Assembly (NCBI GenBank): GCA_903919455.1
Contig: CAIXIJ010000072.1
Span: forward strand, 36,007-100,006
Direction of reading: 5' to 3'
DNA length: 64,000 bases
From: an uncultured Acidimicrobiaceae bacterium
GTDB taxonomy: Bacteria; Actinomycetota; Acidimicrobiia; Acidimicrobiales; Ilumatobacteraceae
How positions within the stretch are numbered: the first letter of the stretch is position 1; each line of letters opens with the position of its first letter. This document shows positions 7,320 through 17,183 of this stretch, piece by piece. Both the position numbers and the translations under genes were made by a program. The notes beneath the pieces were generated by a model. The model saw only the letters and a program-made list of their open reading frames with translations. It did not search any database and was not told the DNA's origin.

Positions 7320-10292
7320 CTACGGCGTAATCAGCGCCAGAACTCGGGACAGTGCGTCCGCGAGGGCATCGGCGTGCGTGACATCGAACACGATGGGCGG
7401 CTTGATCTTCAGCACGTTGTCGGCGGGTCCGTCGGTGCTGATGAGCACGCCGACATCGCGCATCGCGTTGGCCACATCGCTGGCGAGCGCGGTGGCGGGG
7501 GCCTTGGTGGCGCGATCCGTCACGAGATCCACGCCGATGTAGAGGCCCAGGCCGCGCACATCGCCGATGAGCGGATGATCGAGGGCGCGGAGCCTCGTGA
7601 GCAGGTGGTTACCGGTGCGCAGAGCATTGGCCTGCAGACCCTCGGCCTCGATGACATCGAGCACCGCCATGCCTGCGGCGCAGCTCACCGGGTTGCCGCC
7701 GAACGTGTTGAACCACTCCATGCCATTCGCAAATGCGGCAGCCAAAGCCGGTGTGGTGACGACGGCACCGAGCGGGTGACCGTTGCCGATGGGCTTGCCC
7801 AGCGTGACGATGTCGGGCACCACGCCCTGCGTCTCGAACGCCCACATGTGACTACCGACACGACCGAAGCCCACCTGAACTTCATCAGCGATGCACAGCG
7901 CACCGCGGGTGCGGGCTTGGCGGTAGGCCTCGGCGAGATAGCCGTCGGGAAACACCACCTGGCCGCCGCAGCCGCTGATGCTCTCGGCGATGAACGCAGC
8001 GGCGGGCGGCAGGTCGGCGATGGCGGCCGCGTAGGCCGGGCCATCGGCACCGAACCGGCCACGGTATGGGTCGGGCAGTTCGGCCAGGTGGGTGTGGTCG
8101 GGCTTGCCTGCGCCGCCCTTGCGGTTGAACTTGTAGGCGCTCACGTCGACACACGCCTGTGTGTTGCCGTGGTAGCCCCAATCCACGGCTACGACATCGC
8201 GCCGACCGGTGACGGTGCGGGCGATTCGCAACGCCAGTTCGTTCGCTTCGCTGCCGGAGTTCACCAGAAAGACCACGCTCAGCGGGTCGGGGAACGTGGC
8301 CGCAAGGCGCTCGGCGTAATCGAGGATGGTGCGGTGGAGGTAGCGGGTGTTCGTGTTCAACACCGCCGCCTGACGGGCGATGGCCTCCACCACGTGCGGG
8401 TGGGCGTGACCCACGTGGGCAACGTTGTTCACCGCATCCAGGTAAGCGCGACCGGTGTGGTCGATGAGCCAGGCGCCGTCGCCGCGCACGATGCTGAGTG
8501 GCCGTCGGTAGCTGATGCTCAGCGAGGGTCCGAGATCCGCGCTGCGCCGCGGGGCGAGCGCTGTCGGAGTTTCGTCGGCGTGGTCCTCGAAGGTCTCGGG
8601 GGCGAGTCGTAGCAACAGGTTGGAGTCGGGGGCGATGCTGCGCCACACATCCATACGGCTCGGCTCACCGGCGCCTTCGAAGTTGCCGTCGGGGCCGTGC
8701 TGGGGGTCGGCCATCAGGTCGGTGATGATCTGCACGTGCACGTGCGGCGCCCAGCCACCGTTCACTGTGTGATCCCCGATGTATGCCACCACCTGCCCGG
8801 CTTTCACTTGGTCGCCGGGCCGCACGGTGGTGAGCGTGCGACGCGAGAGATGGCCGTAGAGCACCCAGAACGGGCCGGCGTTGCCTGCCTCGTGGCGAAT
8901 GATCACGGTGGGGCCGTAGTCGTACGGCATGTCGTTGTCGACCACGGTCTCCACCACGCCGGGCAACATTGCGTGCAGCGGGGTTTCGGCCTCCACGAAG
9001 AGGTCGATGCCGATGTGCGTGGAGCGCATCTCGGGCGCATCGGTAACGAACTGGTCGCCCTGATAGCACGAACGGTCCTCGTCGTAGCGGCCGATGGCCA
9101 CGGAGGCGTCGTGCTCGGCGAACTGCGCCTGAATCCAGCGCCAACTCTCCACAGGGTCGGCAATGGCGGTGAGTGGTGCACCGTCGGCGAGGCTCACCAC
9201 GATGCGTCCGGTGGTGCGCAGCGACCACGGCAGGATGTCGACGGGCGCGCACTCGGGCGACCGCAGCCACGCCACCACGGCGTCGTGGTTCGGCACGGGG
9301 GTGAGGCCCGCAGCGGCTCGGGCGACGAAGTGCAGGAACTGCGGCCGCATGCCCATCAGGCGGCGGAGCAACCGCACAGCGGGTTCGCGAGAGATGAGGA
9401 GGTACTCGTTGTCGGGGAACTCGCGGCTGCGGTGCGACGAGATGGCGATGCTCATCGCCAGTCGCGTGGCGGCGAGATCCCACACCACCGAGAGTTCGTC
9501 GTCGGTGAGAGCGAACTCGGCGATGTAGCCGCCGATCACGTCGCGGCCGGCGGCCACAAGGTCGGGCGTGTCGAGCAGGGCGTAGGCCAGCGTGACGGCC
9601 AGTTCGTTCACCTGGCGGGCGAACAGCATGTCGCCGAAGTCGATGATGCCGGTGACAACGCCATCGTGCACCAGCACGTTGTGGTCGTTCGCGTCCTGGT
9701 GCACCACAGCCGAACGAAGGTGCGGAAGTAGGGGAGCAACTCGTTGTTCGTGGCGACGGAAGGCCTGCTGCACCAGTTGCTTGATCTCGGGTTCGACGAT
9801 GTCGTCCACCCATTGCAGCACCGCAGTGGCGTGGTCGAGATTCCAGAGGAATTCGGGGCGATGGGCGCCCGGGTGTCCAAAGCCCTGAAGGGCACGACTG
9901 AGTCGGCCAACCATGGTGCCGAGCGAGCGGCGAAGTTCTGGGGTGGCAGCGACGAGTGCGTACGGCACCCCGGGCAGGTGAGTGACGGCCCGCACGAGGT
10001 GGTCGTTCCACTGCGTGTTGCCGGGTGGCACCACGTGAGGCACACCCAGAGCAGGGTCGACCCCACGAAGGTGTTCGAGCGCCGCCTGCTGAAGGTCGAG
10101 CGTCTGTGGATCCTCCGCCACGTGGGCCACCTTCAACACGAACGACCCGTCGGCGGTGTCCACTCGCACGTTCTGGTCTCGCTCGGATGTGAGCTCGGCG
10201 ATGCTGCCGTGCAGCCCGTAGATGGAGGCAGCGAGGTGTTGCAACTGTGCGGCCGTAAGCGCAGGGGGAGGGGAGTCGAAGACGGAACGCAT
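7320..10292 (-). CDS. Fusion: APH-type kinase + M23 peptidase + class III aminotransferase
   Basis: A 990-residue three-domain protein. Residues about 1-335 form an aminoglycoside-phosphotransferase/choline-kinase fold with the catalytic loop [13 protein letters not shown] and IIDFGD. Residues about 400-560 form an M23-like (LytM) domain with HIGID near 423 and HVHVQI near 518, the metal-ligand pattern. Residues about 580-990 form a class III PLP aminotransferase with [14 protein letters not shown] and the PLP lysine in [12 protein letters not shown] near 831. Similar architectures are known among relatives of AGXT2L phospho-lyases. I infer that the kinase makes a phospho-amino-alcohol that the PLP domain cleaves. 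The role of the M23 domain is unclear. Confidence 0.85.
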   Translation of the reverse strand: MRSVFDSPPPALTAAQLQHLAASIYGLHGSIAELTSERDQNVRVDTADGSFVLKVAHVAEDPQTLDLQQAALEHLRGVDPALGVPHVVPPGNTQWNDHLVRAVTHLPGVPYALVAATPELRRSLGTMVGRLSRALQGFGHPGAHRPEFLWNLDHATAVLQWVDDIVEPEIKQLVQQAFRRHEQRVAPLLPHLRSAVVHQDANDHNVLVHDGVVTGIIDFGDMLFARQVNELAVTLAYALLDTPDLVAAGRDVIGGYIAEFALTDDELSVVWDLAATRLAMSIAISSHRSREFPDNEYLLISREPAVRLLRRLMGMRPQFLHFVARAAAGLTPVPNHDAVVAWLRSPECAPVDILPWSLRTTGRIVVSLADGAPLTAIADPVESWRWIQAQFAEHDASVAIGRYDEDRSCYQGDQFVTDAPEMRSTHIGIDLFVEAETPLHAMLPGVVETVVDNDMPYDYGPTVIIRHEAGNAGPFWVLYGHLSRRTLTTVRPGDQVKAGQVVAYIGDHTVNGGWAPHVHVQIITDLMADPQHGPDGNFEGAGEPSRMDVWRSIAPDSNLLLRLAPETFEDHADETPTALAPRRSADLGPSLSISYRRPLSIVRGDGAWLIDHTGRAYLDAVNNVAHVGHAHPHVVEAIARQAAVLNTNTRYLHRTILDYAERLAATFPDPLSVVFLVNSGSEANELALRIARTVTGRRDVVAVDWGYHGNTQACVDVSAYKFNRKGGAGKPDHTHLAELPDPYRGRFGADGPAYAAAIADLPPAAAFIAESISGCGGQVVFPDGYLAEAYRQARTRGALCIADEVQVGFGRVGSHMWAFETQGVVPDIVTLGKPIGNGHPLGAVVTTPALAAAFANGMEWFNTFGGNPVSCAAGMAVLDVIEAEGLQANALRTGNHLLTRLRALDHPLIGDVRGLGLYIGVDLVTDRATKAPATALASDVANAMRDVGVLISTDGPADNVLKIKPPIVFDVTHADALADALSRVLALITP

Positions 10293-10321
10293 GCGAGGAA
10301 GACGGTAGTCGGTAGGGTCGG

Positions 10322-11467
10322 ATGGCAGAGGGGGTCCAGTTGGGTTCGAACGATGTGGTCATCACCGGTACGGGGCTGTTCACGCCGCCGCACTCCATCA
10401 GTAACGAGGAGCTTGCGGCGTCGCTCACCATCGCGGTGGATCGCTGGAACGACGAGCACGCGGACGAGATCGAGCGCGGCGAGCTGGCGGTGCGCACCCG
10501 GCCCGATGCGGAGTTCATCGAGAAGGCATCGGGCATCAAGAGCCGTTACGTGATGGAGAAGAGCGGTGTACTCGACCCCGCTCGGCTTCGCCCGCACCTG
10601 CCCACGCGTGGCGAGGATGAACTGAGCCTGCAGGTGGAGATGGCGCTGCCTGCCGTGCACGAAGCACTCGCTCAGGCCGGGCGCCGGCCCGACGAGGTGG
10701 ATTGCGTCATCATCGGCTGCTCCAACATCCAGCGCGCCTACCCGGCCGTGGCCATCGAGTTGCAGCATGCGCTCGGTGCCTCCGGTTGGGGGTACGACAT
10801 GAACGTGGCGTGCTCGTCGGCGACGTTCAGCATGCAGGCCGGTGTCGATGCGCTCAAGAACGGGTCGGCGAACTGCGTGGTGGTGGTGCATCCCGAGATC
10901 ACCTCGGCCCACAACAACTTTGCGCTGCGCGACCACCACTTCATCTTCGGCGATGCGTGCACCGCAGTGGTGCTGGAGCGTGCCGACGACGCCATCGCAA
11001 CCGAGCAGTGGCGCGTGCTGGGCGTGAAGCTGGCCACCAAGTTCTCCAATGCCATCCGCAACGACTTCGGGTTCTTGAACGCCAGCGAAGATGACCCCCG
11101 CGACCCGTTCGAGTTGGTGTTCCGCCAACAGGGCCAGCGCGTGTTCAAAGACGTCGTGCCGATGGTGGTGGACCACATCAACGCGCAGCTCGAGGCTGTG
11201 GGCATGGCTCCCGAGTCGATCCAGCGTTTCTGGCTGCACCAGGCGAACCTGAAGATGAATCAGCTCATCGCGAAGCAGATCTTGGGTCGTCTGCCCGACG
11301 AGGTGGAGGCTCCGGTCATCCTCGACCGCTACGCGAACACGTCGTCGGCCGGATGCATCATCGCCTTCCATCTACATCGAGCCGACATGGTCAGCGGCGA
11401 CGTGGGCGTGCTGTGTAGCTTCGGCGCCGGCTACAGCATCGGCAGCCTGGTGATCGTCAAAGCTTGA
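10322..11467 (+). CDS. 3-oxoacyl-ACP synthase III family protein (FabH-like)
   Basis: A thiolase-fold condensing enzyme of 381 residues that joins an acyl-CoA to malonyl-ACP or a related acceptor. The catalytic triad is present: Cys in ACSSATFSMQ (about residue 164), His in WLHQANLKMN (about 305) and Asn in RYANTSSAG (about 338). It is about 50 residues longer than E. coli FabH and resembles the FabH2-type enzymes that divert beta-oxidation products to fatty acid synthesis; that assignment is from memory of the family. It is divergent from the fusion gene (29-bp gap) and overlaps the convergent flavoprotein gene by 11 bp. Confidence 0.88.
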   Translation: MAEGVQLGSNDVVITGTGLFTPPHSISNEELAASLTIAVDRWNDEHADEIERGELAVRTRPDAEFIEKASGIKSRYVMEKSGVLDPARLRPHLPTRGEDELSLQVEMALPAVHEALAQAGRRPDEVDCVIIGCSNIQRAYPAVAIELQHALGASGWGYDMNVACSSATFSMQAGVDALKNGSANCVVVVHPEITSAHNNFALRDHHFIFGDACTAVVLERADDAIATEQWRVLGVKLATKFSNAIRNDFGFLNASEDDPRDPFELVFRQQGQRVFKDVVPMVVDHINAQLEAVGMAPESIQRFWLHQANLKMNQLIAKQILGRLPDEVEAPVILDRYANTSSAGCIIAFHLHRADMVSGDVGVLCSFGAGYSIGSLVIVKA

Positions 11468-13877
11468 TGCGCGCGTTCTTCGCGTCGTAGAACGGCCGCA
11501 GGCTCACCTTGGCCGGGTACAGGGCGCCGTTGATCTCCACGGTCCAATCGCCGTCGAGCGGCCCCGTGACCATCGCGAGACCCACGGCTCCGCCGAGGGT
11601 GTGGCCGTAGGAGGCCGCACGCACGTAACCCACCTCCACGTCGTCGCGGCGCAGCACCTCGGCGTGGTACATCAGCGGCTCGGGGTCGAGGCACAGCACC
11701 GACACCAGCCGCGCGGCGGGTGTGATGTCGCGCTTGGGCTGCAGGGCGTCGCGCCCGACGAAGTCGTGGTCCCAGTCGATGGCGAAGCTGAAGCCAGCCA
11801 TCAACGGGTCGTCGGTGTTGTCGATGTCGTGGCCGTAGTCGCGGTAGCCCTTCTCCATACGCAGGCTGGCGAGTGCCTTCAGACCGGCGTGTTGCAGACC
11901 GAACGTTGAGCCGGCTGCCACGATGCGGTCGTACACATGGATGGCCTGCTCGGTGGGCACGTACAGCTCGTAACCCAGCTCGCCGAGATAGGTGATGCGC
12001 ACACAAAGCACGCGTGCGAAACCGATGTCGATGGTGCGTGCGGCTCGGAACGGGAACGCCTCATTCGACAGATCTGCCGTGGTGAGTGTCTGTAGCAACT
12101 CGCGTGAACGTGGGCCCTGCACGTTCAGTTGCGCGTAGGCGCCGGTGACATCGGTGACGAAGGCGTGGGCATCGCCGATGTGGCGCCCCAGGTGGGCTTC
12201 CACGTGCCGATGGGCAGTGTCGGTGGCCACCACGAAGAACTCGTCATCAGTCAGCTTGGTGACGGTGAGGTCGGCCTGCAGTTTGCCGAGTTCATCGAGC
12301 CACTGTGTGTAGGTGATGGTGCCAGCAGTGCCATCGACCGAATTGGCCGACACGTGGTTCAGCACGCGGCCGGCGTCGCGGCCCTGCACCTTGAACTTCG
12401 ACATGAAGCTCATGTCCATCAGGATCACACCCTCGCGGCAGGCGCGGTGCTCGGCCTCCCACTGCGCCCAGAAGGAGGGGCGGCCGAACGTGAGCGGACC
12501 CGGGTCGGGCGTGTTGCCCGGACCGGCGTACCAGTCGGCGCCTTCCCAGCCGCTGACGTCCTTGAAGTACGCGCCCTGCGCGTGCAGTTGCGCATGGATG
12601 GGCGAGCGCTTCGCATCGCGGGCCGTGGTCATGGCCTTGTTCGGGTAGTGGCACTGGTACACCATGCCCAGGCTCTCCACCGTGCGAGTGCGGCGGTACT
12701 CGGGGTTCGCCTGGTACGCCTGCAGTCGGGCGGGGTCCATGCCGGTCACATCCATGTCGGGGTGGCCGGTGGTGATCCAGTGCGCCACCATTCGGCCGAG
12801 TCCGCCGCCGGTGAGGATGCCGATGGAGTTCAGGCCGGCGGCGATGAAGTAGTTGCGTACCTCGGGGGCCTCGCCGATGATCGGCCGCAGGTCGGGGGTG
12901 AAGCTCTCCGGCCCACAGAAGAACGTGCGGATGCCGGTGTCGATGCTCTTGGGCACGCGGCTCATGGCCGCCTCCACGTAGGGGCCCATGCGATCCCAGT
13001 CGGGCTGGATGCTGGTGAACGATGAGTCGTTCGGAATGCCGCCTACGTTCCACGGCGCGCACTTCGATTCGAACAGGCCGATCATCAAGCCACCCACCTC
13101 TTCGCGGTAGTAGCCGAAGTTGCCCGGGTCTTCGATGACGGGCCACGAAGGATCGAGGCCTTCCATTGCTTCGGTGATGAGGTAGTAGTGCTCGGCGGCC
13201 TGCAGCGGAATGCTCACACCGCTCATCGCGCCCAGTTGGCGGGCCCACATGCCTGCGGCGTTCACCACGTACTCGCACTCGATGGTGCCGTGGTCGGTGA
13301 CGACACCCTTCACGGCGCCGTCCTTCACCACGACGTCGGTGACCGTCACGCCCTGCGCGATGGTGACGCCCTGCATGCGCGCGCCCTTGGCCATGCTCAT
13401 CGTCACATCGACCGGGTTCACTCGCCCGTCGCCCGGCACGTAGAAACCGGCCAGCAGGTCGTCGGTGCGTGCGAGGGGGAACATGTCGGCCACTTCGCGG
13501 GGCGACAGTTCGTGCACGTCCACGCCCACGTGGCGGTTGAACGTGCTGACGCGGCGGTACTCCTCGAGGCGGCCTTCGTCGGCGGCGAGTTCGATGAAGC
13601 CGACCGGCTTGAAGCCGGTGGCCAGACCCGTTTCAGCTTCGAGGTTCGTGTAGAGGTCGCGGGTGTACTTGCGCAGTTCGGTGGAGGTCTCCGAGGTGCT
13701 GCCGAACGTGACCATCAGGCCTGCGGCATGCCACGTCGTGCCGGAGGTGAGCTGATCGCGTTCCACCAGCACCGTGTCGGTCCAGCCCATGTGACCGAGG
13801 TGGTAGGCGATGGAGGTGCCGATGACGCCACCACCGATGATGACGACGCGGGCTCGGCTGGGCAGGCTTTGGCTCAT
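11457..13877 (-). CDS. FAD oxidoreductase + GcvT domains (dimethylglycine/sarcosine dehydrogenase-like)
   Basis: An 806-residue flavoprotein that should oxidatively demethylate an N-methyl amine and pass the C1 unit to tetrahydrofolate. The N-terminal DAO domain (about 1-380) has the Rossmann motif VVIIGGGVIGTSIAYHLG and the flavin-site TTWHAAGLM. A linker domain follows, then a GcvT aminomethyltransferase domain (about 440-800) ending with the barrel segment VGYVRAASYGHTLGGAVG. Length matches mammalian DMGDH/SARDH relatives. It is divergent from the acyl-CoA synthetase operon with a gap of only 32 bp. Confidence 0.9.
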   Translation of the reverse strand: MSQSLPSRARVVIIGGGVIGTSIAYHLGHMGWTDTVLVERDQLTSGTTWHAAGLMVTFGSTSETSTELRKYTRDLYTNLEAETGLATGFKPVGFIELAADEGRLEEYRRVSTFNRHVGVDVHELSPREVADMFPLARTDDLLAGFYVPGDGRVNPVDVTMSMAKGARMQGVTIAQGVTVTDVVVKDGAVKGVVTDHGTIECEYVVNAAGMWARQLGAMSGVSIPLQAAEHYYLITEAMEGLDPSWPVIEDPGNFGYYREEVGGLMIGLFESKCAPWNVGGIPNDSSFTSIQPDWDRMGPYVEAAMSRVPKSIDTGIRTFFCGPESFTPDLRPIIGEAPEVRNYFIAAGLNSIGILTGGGLGRMVAHWITTGHPDMDVTGMDPARLQAYQANPEYRRTRTVESLGMVYQCHYPNKAMTTARDAKRSPIHAQLHAQGAYFKDVSGWEGADWYAGPGNTPDPGPLTFGRPSFWAQWEAEHRACREGVILMDMSFMSKFKVQGRDAGRVLNHVSANSVDGTAGTITYTQWLDELGKLQADLTVTKLTDDEFFVVATDTAHRHVEAHLGRHIGDAHAFVTDVTGAYAQLNVQGPRSRELLQTLTTADLSNEAFPFRAARTIDIGFARVLCVRITYLGELGYELYVPTEQAIHVYDRIVAAGSTFGLQHAGLKALASLRMEKGYRDYGHDIDNTDDPLMAGFSFAIDWDHDFVGRDALQPKRDITPAARLVSVLCLDPEPLMYHAEVLRRDDVEVGYVRAASYGHTLGGAVGLAMVTGPLDGDWTVEINGALYPAKVSLRPFYDAKNARIKL

Positions 13878-13909
13878 GGTGCCCCCATTGAAGCATGTAC
13901 GTTGCGCGC

Positions 13910-14644
13910 ATGACCCTCGACGAACTCATCGCCGCCGCCTGCCCGATTATCAAGGACTCCGGTTGGGCGTTCTACTTCACCCCTGAGACTGCGGCACGCG
14001 GTGCGGCGTTGGGGCTCGACCCGGTGCAGTTCTATGTGATGGGTCGCGGCGGGGTGTTGGGCGACGTGGAGTCGGCCGTGGTGTCGGCGGCGTTCGGTTA
14101 CTTCAACCCGTCACTCGTGGATCACATGTGGACTGCGGGTCGGGCCATCGTGTCGCCGCGTGTTGCCGGTGCAGCGTTCATGGAGTGCTGCATTGCTCAC
14201 GGTGAATTGAAGCTCGCCGATGCAGCCGGCCTGGCCGAGTTCGTGGCAGCGGGCGAGAAGGTGATGGCCGCCACCGAAGTTGATGCCTTCGCCTTGTTCG
14301 CTGGCACTGCAGCCGAGCCTGCGGCCACCAGTGCGGCGGGGCGTGCCATGCAGATCGTCACCGTGCTGCGCGAGTACCGAGGCAGCGCCCATCTCGCCGC
14401 CGTCCGTGCGGTCGGGCTGGTCAGCAAGCAGGCGCATTACATCACGCGCCCGAACGATGCGAAGCAGTTCGGCTGGGGCCCCGACGACGCCCCGACGATC
14501 ACCGACGTTGAGCGTGATGCGATGGTGGAGGCCGAGGCGCTCACCGACCGTATGGTGCGCTCTGCCTACGCAGCGCTCGACGGGTCCGAGCGCGAGACCT
14601 TCGTGTCTGGCCTGCGGGCCATCCAGACAGCCCTCGCCGCCTGA
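13910..14644 (+). CDS. SCO6745 family protein
   Basis: A helical protein of 244 residues that I recognise as the actinobacterial SCO6745-like family, which has no established biochemical role. Seen: the start MTLDELIAAACPIIKDSGWAF, the conserved PETAARGAALGLDP and FYVMGRGGVLGD segments, and FGYFNPSLV. The ATG at 13910 is chosen because MTLDEL begins the conserved part; an in-frame ATG at 13895 would add five residues. It is the first gene of a tight six-gene run, 14 bp ahead of an acyl-CoA synthetase. Confidence 0.75.
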   Translation: MTLDELIAAACPIIKDSGWAFYFTPETAARGAALGLDPVQFYVMGRGGVLGDVESAVVSAAFGYFNPSLVDHMWTAGRAIVSPRVAGAAFMECCIAHGELKLADAAGLAEFVAAGEKVMAATEVDAFALFAGTAAEPAATSAAGRAMQIVTVLREYRGSAHLAAVRAVGLVSKQAHYITRPNDAKQFGWGPDDAPTITDVERDAMVEAEALTDRMVRSAYAALDGSERETFVSGLRAIQTALAA

Positions 14645-14658
14645 GTATTGTTCAGCGC

Positions 14659-16218
14659 ATGAAGGAACTCATCTACCACCGTCTGTTCATGCCGGCGATC
14701 GGCAAGAACGCCGACCGGCCGTGTGCCACCAACGCAGCCACTGGTGCCAGCACCACCTACGCCCAGCACTTCGAGCGTGTGGGTCGGTTGGTGGGCGGTC
14801 TGCAGTCGTTGGGCGTGGGTCGCGGCGACCGGTTCGCCATCATGACGCTGAACTCGCCGGAGTATCTCGAGATGTACCACGCCGCGTTCATCGGCGGAGG
14901 CGTGGTGAACCCATTGAACCTGCGGTTCGCCCCGAAGGAGCTTGCGTATGTGCTGCGCGACTCTGGCACCAAGGTGTGCTTCGTCGATGCGGTCTTTGCG
15001 CCGCTCATCGACAAGGTGAAGGAGGAGGGCGGTCTGGAGCATGTGGTGCTGGTGGGCCCCGGCGACGCCCCGCACACGGTGCGCTACGACGACCTGCTGG
15101 CCGCCGCGCCGCACGTCATCCCGAACGAGGGTGAGGAATCCGACCCGGTGATGCTGATGTACACCGGCGGCACCACGGGCCTTCCCAAGGGTGTGCTGCT
15201 GGATCAGCGTGCCGAGATGCTGAACGCCTACCACGTGCTCATGCGACTGCCGATGAATCGCGATTCGGTGAGCTTCGTGCAGACCCCGATGTTTCATGCC
15301 GCCAGCATGTTCAGCGTGCTCGGCGGGCCAGCACTGGGTGCGCACACCGTCATCCAGCCGATGTTCGAGCCGGCTGCGGTGATGAACGCGGTGGAGAAGT
15401 ACTCGCCCACCATCACGGTGATGGTGCCCACCATGATCGGCCTCACGATGGCCCACCCCGAGTTCCGGCCGTCGGGCCTCGGCAGCTTCACCGACCTCGT
15501 GTACGGCGCGTCGCCGATGCCGCAGGCGCTGCTGGAGAAGGTGCTGGCGCTGTACCCCGAAATGAACATCTGGCAGGGCTACGGCATGACCGAGAGCAGC
15601 AGCGTCATCTGCATGCTCGGGCCCGACGAACACCGCAAGGGTGGCAAGTACCTGCGCGCCGCCGGGTCGCCGTTCCTCGGCGTGGTGCTGAGCATCCAAG
15701 ACGATGAGGGCAATGAGGTGCCCCAGGGCGAGCCGGGCGAGGTGTGCGTGCGCTCGGGCAACTACATGATCGAGTACTGGAACAAGCCGGAGGCCACGGC
15801 CGATGCATTCCGCGGCGGCTGGTATCACACCGGCGACGCCGGCTACGTGGACGAAGACGGCTACCTGTACCTCGTGGACCGTGTGAAAGACATGATCGTC
15901 ACCGGCGGCGAGAACGTGTACTCCACCGAGGTGGAGAACGCCATCGCCAGCCACCCATCGGTGGCGCAGGTGGCGGTCATCGGCATCCCCAGCGAGAAGT
16001 GGGGTGAAGCGGTGCATGCCGTGGTGGTGCTGAAGCCCGAGGCCACTGCCACCGAGCAGGAGATCATCGACCACTGCCGCGAATGGATCGCCGGGTACAA
16101 GCTGCCCAAGAGCGTGGAGTTCCGCGCCGACCCGTTGCCGCTGAGTGGCGCGCTGAAGGTGCTGAAGAAGGACCTGCGCGAGCCGTACTGGGAAGGTCAC
16201 GACCGCAAGGTCAACTGA
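14659..16218 (+). CDS. AMP-dependent acyl-CoA synthetase/ligase
   Basis: ANL-superfamily enzyme of 519 residues that activates a carboxylic acid as acyl-AMP and then acyl-CoA. The P-loop is MYTGGTTGLPKG (about residue 168), the A5-like motif is YGMTESS (about 309), and the C-terminal hinge region contains DRVKDMIVTGGENVYSTEVE (about 410-430) with the late catalytic lysine region SGALKVLKKDLRE. The substrate is probably a medium-chain or aromatic acid but cannot be fixed. One base separates it from the acid-sugar kinase gene. Confidence 0.92.
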   Translation: MKELIYHRLFMPAIGKNADRPCATNAATGASTTYAQHFERVGRLVGGLQSLGVGRGDRFAIMTLNSPEYLEMYHAAFIGGGVVNPLNLRFAPKELAYVLRDSGTKVCFVDAVFAPLIDKVKEEGGLEHVVLVGPGDAPHTVRYDDLLAAAPHVIPNEGEESDPVMLMYTGGTTGLPKGVLLDQRAEMLNAYHVLMRLPMNRDSVSFVQTPMFHAASMFSVLGGPALGAHTVIQPMFEPAAVMNAVEKYSPTITVMVPTMIGLTMAHPEFRPSGLGSFTDLVYGASPMPQALLEKVLALYPEMNIWQGYGMTESSSVICMLGPDEHRKGGKYLRAAGSPFLGVVLSIQDDEGNEVPQGEPGEVCVRSGNYMIEYWNKPEATADAFRGGWYHTGDAGYVDEDGYLYLVDRVKDMIVTGGENVYSTEVENAIASHPSVAQVAVIGIPSEKWGEAVHAVVVLKPEATATEQEIIDHCREWIAGYKLPKSVEFRADPLPLSGALKVLKKDLREPYWEGHDRKVN

Positions 16219-16219
16219 C

Positions 16220-17182
16220 GTGCGCGAGTGGCTGGTGGCTGCCGACGACCGCACCGGCGCATTGGAGACCGCTGCGGAGATCGCCCACTCAGCAGGCCCG
16301 GTGACGGTGACGGTCGGGGCGCCGCCCGACGGGAATGGTGTGGTGGACCTCGGCACGCGTGCCGGCTCGGTCGCCGCCGCCGAAGCCGCGGTTCACGCAC
16401 TGCCCTCGGCCGTGTGGCAGGCCCACAAGATGGACTCCACCCTGCGCGGCAACTGGGCTGCGGAGCTGCGGGCGCGTGGCGGCAGGGCGCTGGTGATCGC
16501 TGCCTGGCCGCAGATGGGGCGTACCTGCGCAGGGGGAGTGGTGCGCGTGCACGGTTCGCCGGTTGGGGAGGTGCGCAACCACCTGCCGGAAGCGGAACTG
16601 CTCGGGGGTCTCGATGTGCTGCGAGCCTGGCTCGCGGGTGAGGGACGGGTGGCGGCGCTCGACATCACGACGTCCGACGAGATGGATGCGGCGGCCGCTG
16701 CGCTCGTCGGCTCCGACGTGTTGATCGCCGGAGCTGCCGGACCGGTCGGCGCCTGCTTCGCTGCACGCTTCGTCGGGCAGACGGCGGTTGAGCGGCCGTC
16801 GCTTGACGGTCGGGTGCTCGTGGTGTGCGGCAGCGCAACGGAGGTGTCGCGAGAACAGCTTCGAAGGCTGCGCGAGGCGCGACCCGATGTGCCTGTGCTC
16901 GACACTCCCGTTGCTGGAGGTGACCTCGATCCGTTGGTGGCCCGAGAACTCGGCTTTGAGGCGAGGGGTCGTGTGGCTTCGTTCGACACGTTGCTCGTGA
17001 TCGGCGGCGACACAGCGGCTGCGGTGTTGGGGGATGGGCCGCGGTTGGTGGGTGGCACGGTGGCTCCCGGTATGCCGTGGAGCCTCGATGCCGATGGTGG
17101 AGGCCCGGTGGTGATCACCAAGGCCGGCGGCTTCGGTGCACCTGACGCGCTTGCGCGCCTGCTGAGCCGCGAGACTGGTTGA
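16220..17182 (+). CDS. Four-carbon acid sugar kinase family protein (DUF1537-like)
   Basis: A 320-residue protein with the family start WLVAADDRTGALETAAEIAH (the DDxTGA sugar-binding motif) and the C-terminal nucleotide site LLVIGGDTAAAVL followed by KAGGFGAPDALARLL. Known members phosphorylate four-carbon acid sugars such as D-threonate or D-erythronate. It is clearly shorter than the usual 400 or more residues, mostly through a compact middle. The next gene, one base downstream, is PdxA2, the established partner that oxidises the 4-phosphate product. A GTG start at 16220 is used. Confidence 0.82.
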   Translation: MREWLVAADDRTGALETAAEIAHSAGPVTVTVGAPPDGNGVVDLGTRAGSVAAAEAAVHALPSAVWQAHKMDSTLRGNWAAELRARGGRALVIAAWPQMGRTCAGGVVRVHGSPVGEVRNHLPEAELLGGLDVLRAWLAGEGRVAALDITTSDEMDAAAAALVGSDVLIAGAAGPVGACFAARFVGQTAVERPSLDGRVLVVCGSATEVSREQLRRLREARPDVPVLDTPVAGGDLDPLVARELGFEARGRVASFDTLLVIGGDTAAAVLGDGPRLVGGTVAPGMPWSLDADGGGPVVITKAGGFGAPDALARLLSRETG

Positions 17183-17183
17183 C

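Noticed and set aside
5906..7330. Open frame of about 474 codons on the plus strand
   Set aside because: Antisense to the DEAD-box helicase and made of low-information Val/His/Gly/Ala sequence.
14566..16356. Open frame of about 596 codons on the minus strand
   Set aside because: Antisense to the acyl-CoA synthetase with all its motifs; no ribosome site and no recognisable domain.
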